A stretch of DNA of 64,000 bases from Marinobacterium_E sp035458585 (GTDB lineage Bacteria; Pseudomonadota; Gammaproteobacteria; Pseudomonadales; Balneatricaceae), in the NCBI GenBank assembly GCA_035458585.1, contig DATHZN010000083.1:1-64000 (forward strand). The letters run 5' to 3'. The first letter of the stretch is position 1. Each line of letters opens with the position of its first letter. The notes under the pieces are model-generated. The model saw only the letters and a list, made by a program, of their open reading frames with translations. It made no database searches and was not told the origin of the DNA. The translations under genes were made by a program, and so were the position numbers. Positions 61,180 to 64,000 of this stretch are shown here, piece by piece.

Positions 61180-62360
61180 TAGGAATCGAAGATTACAACT
61201 ATGCAGCGATTCTTGCGTCAGCTGAGGATCCGGTTTGGGTCAACGACGACGCTCAACTTGCGCAGCTCTGTCAACACTGGTCTGAGTGCCCGGTAATAGC
61301 ACTCGATACTGAATTTATTCGCACCAAAACCTACTACCCAATTCCGGGGCTCATACAGTTGGCAGATCAACAGGGTTGCTTTCTGATTGATCCTCTGGCG
61401 ATCACAGAATGGGATCCGTTGCGTGAGGTGTTAGTCAATCCAGATGTGCTCAAATTGCTCCATGCTCCAAGCGAGGATATTGAGTTATTTCGACACAGTT
61501 TTCAGGTGCTTCCCGCTCCACTATTCGATACGCAGATTGCCGCAGCTTTTGCTGGCTGGGGCCACAGTTGTGGACTGCAAAAGCTTTTGAAACTGGTGCT
61601 GGATGTGAATCTGGACAAGGAGGAGACTCGCTCCGATTGGTTGAAACGCCCATTGAGCTCCCAGCAGGAGCGCTATGCGGCCTTGGACGTGGCACATCTT
61701 GTCGAGCTCTATCGACATATCAAACCGAAGCTGGAGGCGAACCAGCGTGAGTCCTGGGTCCGCGAAGAGACGACTCAACTTGTAGCCAATGTTGCCAGTG
61801 CCGATAGTCATATAGACGATTACTATCTGCGCTTCACTCAGCTTTGGAATCTTCCGTCCCACCGACAAGCAGCACTGCGAGATGTGTGCGCCTGGCGCGA
61901 GCGTATTGTTCGCGAGCGGGATCGCACACGTAACTCGGTAATGTCCAACAACTCACTGGTGGAGGTGTTCAAACGCTGGCCACGCAGTATGAAAGATCTC
62001 AGTGAGATTAAGGAGATCCGCGGATCAGTTGTGGGCGAGTATGGTCATGAGGTCATGCAGATGATTTATGATGCGCGCACATCGGAGAAGATCAACCCAC
62101 CGGAACTGATTCCACAACCGCTGGATTTTAAATGGCATGCTGTGGTGAAAAAACTGCGTCATTTTGGCGTGGAGATGGCTGAAAAATTGGGGATACCGCA
62201 GGAACTACTGATTCGCAAACGCGATATAGAGATGCTGATTCGCAGTGCTGACGAGACCGGTGAATTTTCCTTACCTGAGGGCCTTAAAGGGTGGCGCGAG
62301 GCAGTGATCGGTCAGCCGTTACTCGCTGAACTAAAACGAATTGAAGAGGCGAACAAATGA
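61176..62360 (+). CDS. rnd: Ribonuclease D
   Basis: A 394-residue 3'-5' exonuclease of the DEDDy class: ALDTEFIRTKTYYPIPGLIQL in part (DTEFIRTKTYYP, Asp-Glu pair about residues 44-46), LLHAPSEDIELF, the FDTQIAAAFAGWG segment and the DVAHLVELY Tyr motif region, then an HRDC domain (about 210-290). It matures the 3' ends of tRNAs and small RNAs. The GTG at 61176 overlaps the recR stop by 4 bp, and the stop overlaps ycgL (ATGA). Confidence 0.95.
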   Translation: MIGIEDYNYAAILASAEDPVWVNDDAQLAQLCQHWSECPVIALDTEFIRTKTYYPIPGLIQLADQQGCFLIDPLAITEWDPLREVLVNPDVLKLLHAPSEDIELFRHSFQVLPAPLFDTQIAAAFAGWGHSCGLQKLLKLVLDVNLDKEETRSDWLKRPLSSQQERYAALDVAHLVELYRHIKPKLEANQRESWVREETTQLVANVASADSHIDDYYLRFTQLWNLPSHRQAALRDVCAWRERIVRERDRTRNSVMSNNSLVEVFKRWPRSMKDLSEIKEIRGSVVGEYGHEVMQMIYDARTSEKINPPELIPQPLDFKWHAVVKKLRHFGVEMAEKLGIPQELLIRKRDIEMLIRSADETGEFSLPEGLKGWREAVIGQPLLAELKRIEEANK

Positions 62361-62644
62361 TCATCTGTTCTATTTACCGCAGTCCTCGTAAAGAAGAGAT
62401 GTATCTCTACGTGGATAAGAAAGAGGCGATGTCCCGTGTGCCAGATGCGCTTAAAGAGATGTTTGGTACGCCTGTGCACCTCATGGATATGCCGCTAACC
62501 GCTGAACGCAAGCTGGCACGTGCTGACACACAAAAAGTACTAGACGGTATACGTGATCAGGGTTTTTACCTGCAGATGCCGCCGCCGAAAGAGGACTACA
62601 TGCTGGATATACATATAAACCGCCCTGAGTCTGGTGTGCGCTAA
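62357..62644 (+). CDS. ycgL: YcgL domain protein
   Basis: A 95-residue protein of the YcgL family: IICSIYRSPRKEEMYLYVDK in part, VPDALKEMFG, MDMPLTAERKLARADTQKVL in part and the end GFYLQMPPP. Its function is unknown. It is translationally linked to rnd (overlapping stop/start) and to ycgN downstream, a conserved trio in pseudomonads. Confidence 0.93.
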   Translation: MIICSIYRSPRKEEMYLYVDKKEAMSRVPDALKEMFGTPVHLMDMPLTAERKLARADTQKVLDGIRDQGFYLQMPPPKEDYMLDIHINRPESGVR

Positions 62645-63093
62645 TGGCGCAAGAGGTCTTTTGGCGCTCCAAAACATTGGAGCAGATGAGTGAGCCGGAG
62701 TGGGAGTCGCTTTGCGATGGCTGTGCGCTCTGTTGCCTGCACAAGGTAGAGGATGAAGATACGGAGGAGGTGTTTTACACGACAGTTGTCTGTCATCTTC
62801 TGGATACCGATACCTGCCGCTGTACAGAGTATACGCGTCGCTCAGAACTCGTCCCTAACTGTGTAAAATTGCGTCCCAAAGATGTGGCAGAATTTCATTG
62901 GTTGCCCGCCAGTTGCTCCTATCGTCTGCTCTACGAGGGGCACCAATTACCCCAGTGGCACCCGTTGGTCACTGGCGATCCTCGCTCAGTAATAGATGCG
63001 GATGCTTCGGTCTTGAGCTACTACGAAGTCAAAGACAACGAAATCTCCGAGGAGGAGTTTATTGACTACATCATAGATCCCGATGAAGGGTGA
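62644..63093 (+). CDS. ycgN: YcgN family cysteine-cluster protein
   Basis: A 149-residue UPF0260 protein: FWRSKTLEQMSEPEWESLCDGCALCCLHK in part, with Cys clusters CDGCALCC, CHLL, DTCRC and a later NCVKL that may bind an iron-sulfur centre or zinc. Its role is unknown. It starts on the last base of the ycgL stop codon (TAATG). Confidence 0.93.
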   Translation: MAQEVFWRSKTLEQMSEPEWESLCDGCALCCLHKVEDEDTEEVFYTTVVCHLLDTDTCRCTEYTRRSELVPNCVKLRPKDVAEFHWLPASCSYRLLYEGHQLPQWHPLVTGDPRSVIDADASVLSYYEVKDNEISEEEFIDYIIDPDEG

Positions 63094-63172
63094 TAGTTGG
63101 GCATCAGATAACAATTACCTCAAACTCCCTAACTCCAAATCCCGAGCTCGCAGGCCGCTGCCTCCTTTGGAA

Positions 63173-64000
63173 TCAATGCCTTTGTGGTAGTGCTGATCTT
63201 GTTGGCGCGTTGGCAGGCATGAGCACCTCTACTTCCTCCTGCCACACAGCGTCCCTGCTGCACAGATCAGTTATTCTCTCAGCGATCGCTCGTGCCATGC
63301 TGATCAGTTGATTGATCTCAAATGTTGTCAACGACGCTCGAGGCTGTTCGTCTATCAGCGCCAATGCACCCACTCGTCTACCCAACACGGTAATCGGTGA
63401 GCCGGTGTAGAATCGAATGCTAGCGATCTCGCCACTCGTTAGTTTGTTTTGGGTAAAGCGCGCGTCCAGTGCAGTATCGCAGACTTCGAATACCCCGTTG
63501 CTCTGTACGGTATAGTTACAGATCGCGTCGGTGCGTGGTGTCACCTCAAGCTCTGTTCCATCGCGAATAACGAGGTACTGATGATTTGGCGCAAGGACTG
63601 TAATCGCACTGGCCTGAACATCAAATATCTCTCTGGCAGCATTAACGACCGATTGAAGAAAGATATCGTCACGGCAAATATCAACAATATCCAGCATCTC
63701 AATTATCTCTTGACGACTGCGTTCGATCATTGAAAGTGAGCGACTATTATCCTCAATAAATTTCATGTTACTGCCGAGCAAACTGACGGGTACTGCTCGA
63801 GAGTAGTGATAACCCTGATGGTATCTGACCCCGAGCCGCAACAGCATGTCAGCCTGTTGCACCTCCTCTACGCCCTCAGCGATCAGATCGAAATCTAATT
63901 CAATCGCTAGGGTTACGAGTGCGCGAATCAAACTCTGATTGCGCTTGTTGGTCTCGATATCACGGATAAAGAATTTATCGATCTTTACGATGTCGATCGG
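63173..64000 (-). CDS. EAL-GAF signalling protein (C-terminal part)
   Basis: The frame stays open to the right edge of the window, so the N-terminus is missing. The visible 275 residues begin inside an EAL phosphodiesterase domain (IVKIDKFFIRDI, then LIAEGVEEVQQADMLLRLGVRYHQGYHYSRAVP in part: IAEGVEEVQQADMLL, YHQGYHYSRAVP). A GAF domain follows (about 100-255 of the visible part; QSVVNAAREIFDVQASAITVLAP in part). It probably degrades c-di-GMP under GAF control. GAF after EAL is the reverse of the common order. The missing part could hold GGDEF or sensor domains. Confidence 0.85.
   Translation of the reverse strand, partial: PIDIVKIDKFFIRDIETNKRNQSLIRALVTLAIELDFDLIAEGVEEVQQADMLLRLGVRYHQGYHYSRAVPVSLLGSNMKFIEDNSRSLSMIERSRQEIIEMLDIVDICRDDIFLQSVVNAAREIFDVQASAITVLAPNHQYLVIRDGTELEVTPRTDAICNYTVQSNGVFEVCDTALDARFTQNKLTSGEIASIRFYTGSPITVLGRRVGALALIDEQPRASLTTFEINQLISMARAIAERITDLCSRDAVWQEEVEVLMPANAPTRSALPQRH

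Noticed and set aside
1..64000. CRISPR array, toxin-antitoxin pair or restriction system
   Set aside because: No regularly spaced repeats, cas genes or methylase/nuclease pairs were seen in either strand.

Overview
The window is 64 kb of chromosomal backbone from a gammaproteobacterium. Gene families and orders (guaB-guaA-tadA-mltF-purL, ffs-dnaX-ybaB-recR, rnd-ycgL-ycgN, yciI-yciB-rnm-yciO), the Pseudomonas-like FtsA, and PA2817, DUF5610 and DUF2058 proteins suggest a marine Oceanospirillales-type bacterium. That placement is inferred from the proteins alone. I see no intact prophage, IS element, CRISPR array or known defence island.

Layout. 1-4.0 kb: a truncated coiled-coil gene, then a reverse block (esterase, FklB, M23 peptidase, XseA). 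4.1-14.9 kb: purine genes guaB, guaA and purL with tadA and mltF, interrupted after guaA by two accessory genes (a membrane protein and a 98-residue winged-helix protein). 15-25.4 kb: Sua5-type TsaC, DsrE-like protein, OmpA-like protein, yciI/yciB/rnm/yciO, an HDOD protein, a LysR/AzoR/pirin unit, a PilU-like ATPase and an unknown anchored protein. 25.5-26.1 kb: tRNA-Glu/tRNA-Gly with a strong promoter, followed by about 300 bp without a credible gene. 26.1-33 kb: PA2817-like protein, YadGH-type ABC exporter, queF, nitroreductase, thioesterase, copper P-type ATPase and a periplasmic cyclophilin.

33-43 kb is a photooxidative-stress island. An ECF sigma factor with its ChrR zinc anti-sigma factor sits next to a photolyase. 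Divergent from it is a five-gene operon (FAD oxidoreductase, DUF1365, cyclopropane-fatty-acid-synthase-like methyltransferase, MFS transporter, DUF3833 lipoprotein). The 153-bp gap holds two divergent TGATC-type promoter candidates, so the sigma factor probably drives both itself and the lipid-modification operon. A convergent SDR/NTF2 gene pair closes the island.

43-49 kb: dgt, yciH, an exported aspartyl-protease-like protein, a MetF-like protein, a DUF5610 protein, an O-methyltransferase and small membrane/exported proteins. 49-52 kb: ftsA-ftsZ occur without ftsQ or lpxC, behind about 0.5 kb of very AT-rich DNA; this is the most unusual placement in the window. 52-58 kb: tlyA, ridA, a CHASE hybrid histidine kinase, thioredoxin, DUF2058, LysE and the SRP RNA. 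58-64 kb: dnaX with a textbook programmed -1 frameshift signal (A AAA AAG, then an immediate stop in the -1 frame), ybaB, recR, rnd, ycgL, ycgN and a truncated EAL-GAF protein.

No wholly new system is evident. The items most worth checking are the detached ftsAZ locus, the sigma/ChrR lipid operon with its mirrored promoters, the dnaX recoding site and the accessory pair after guaA.
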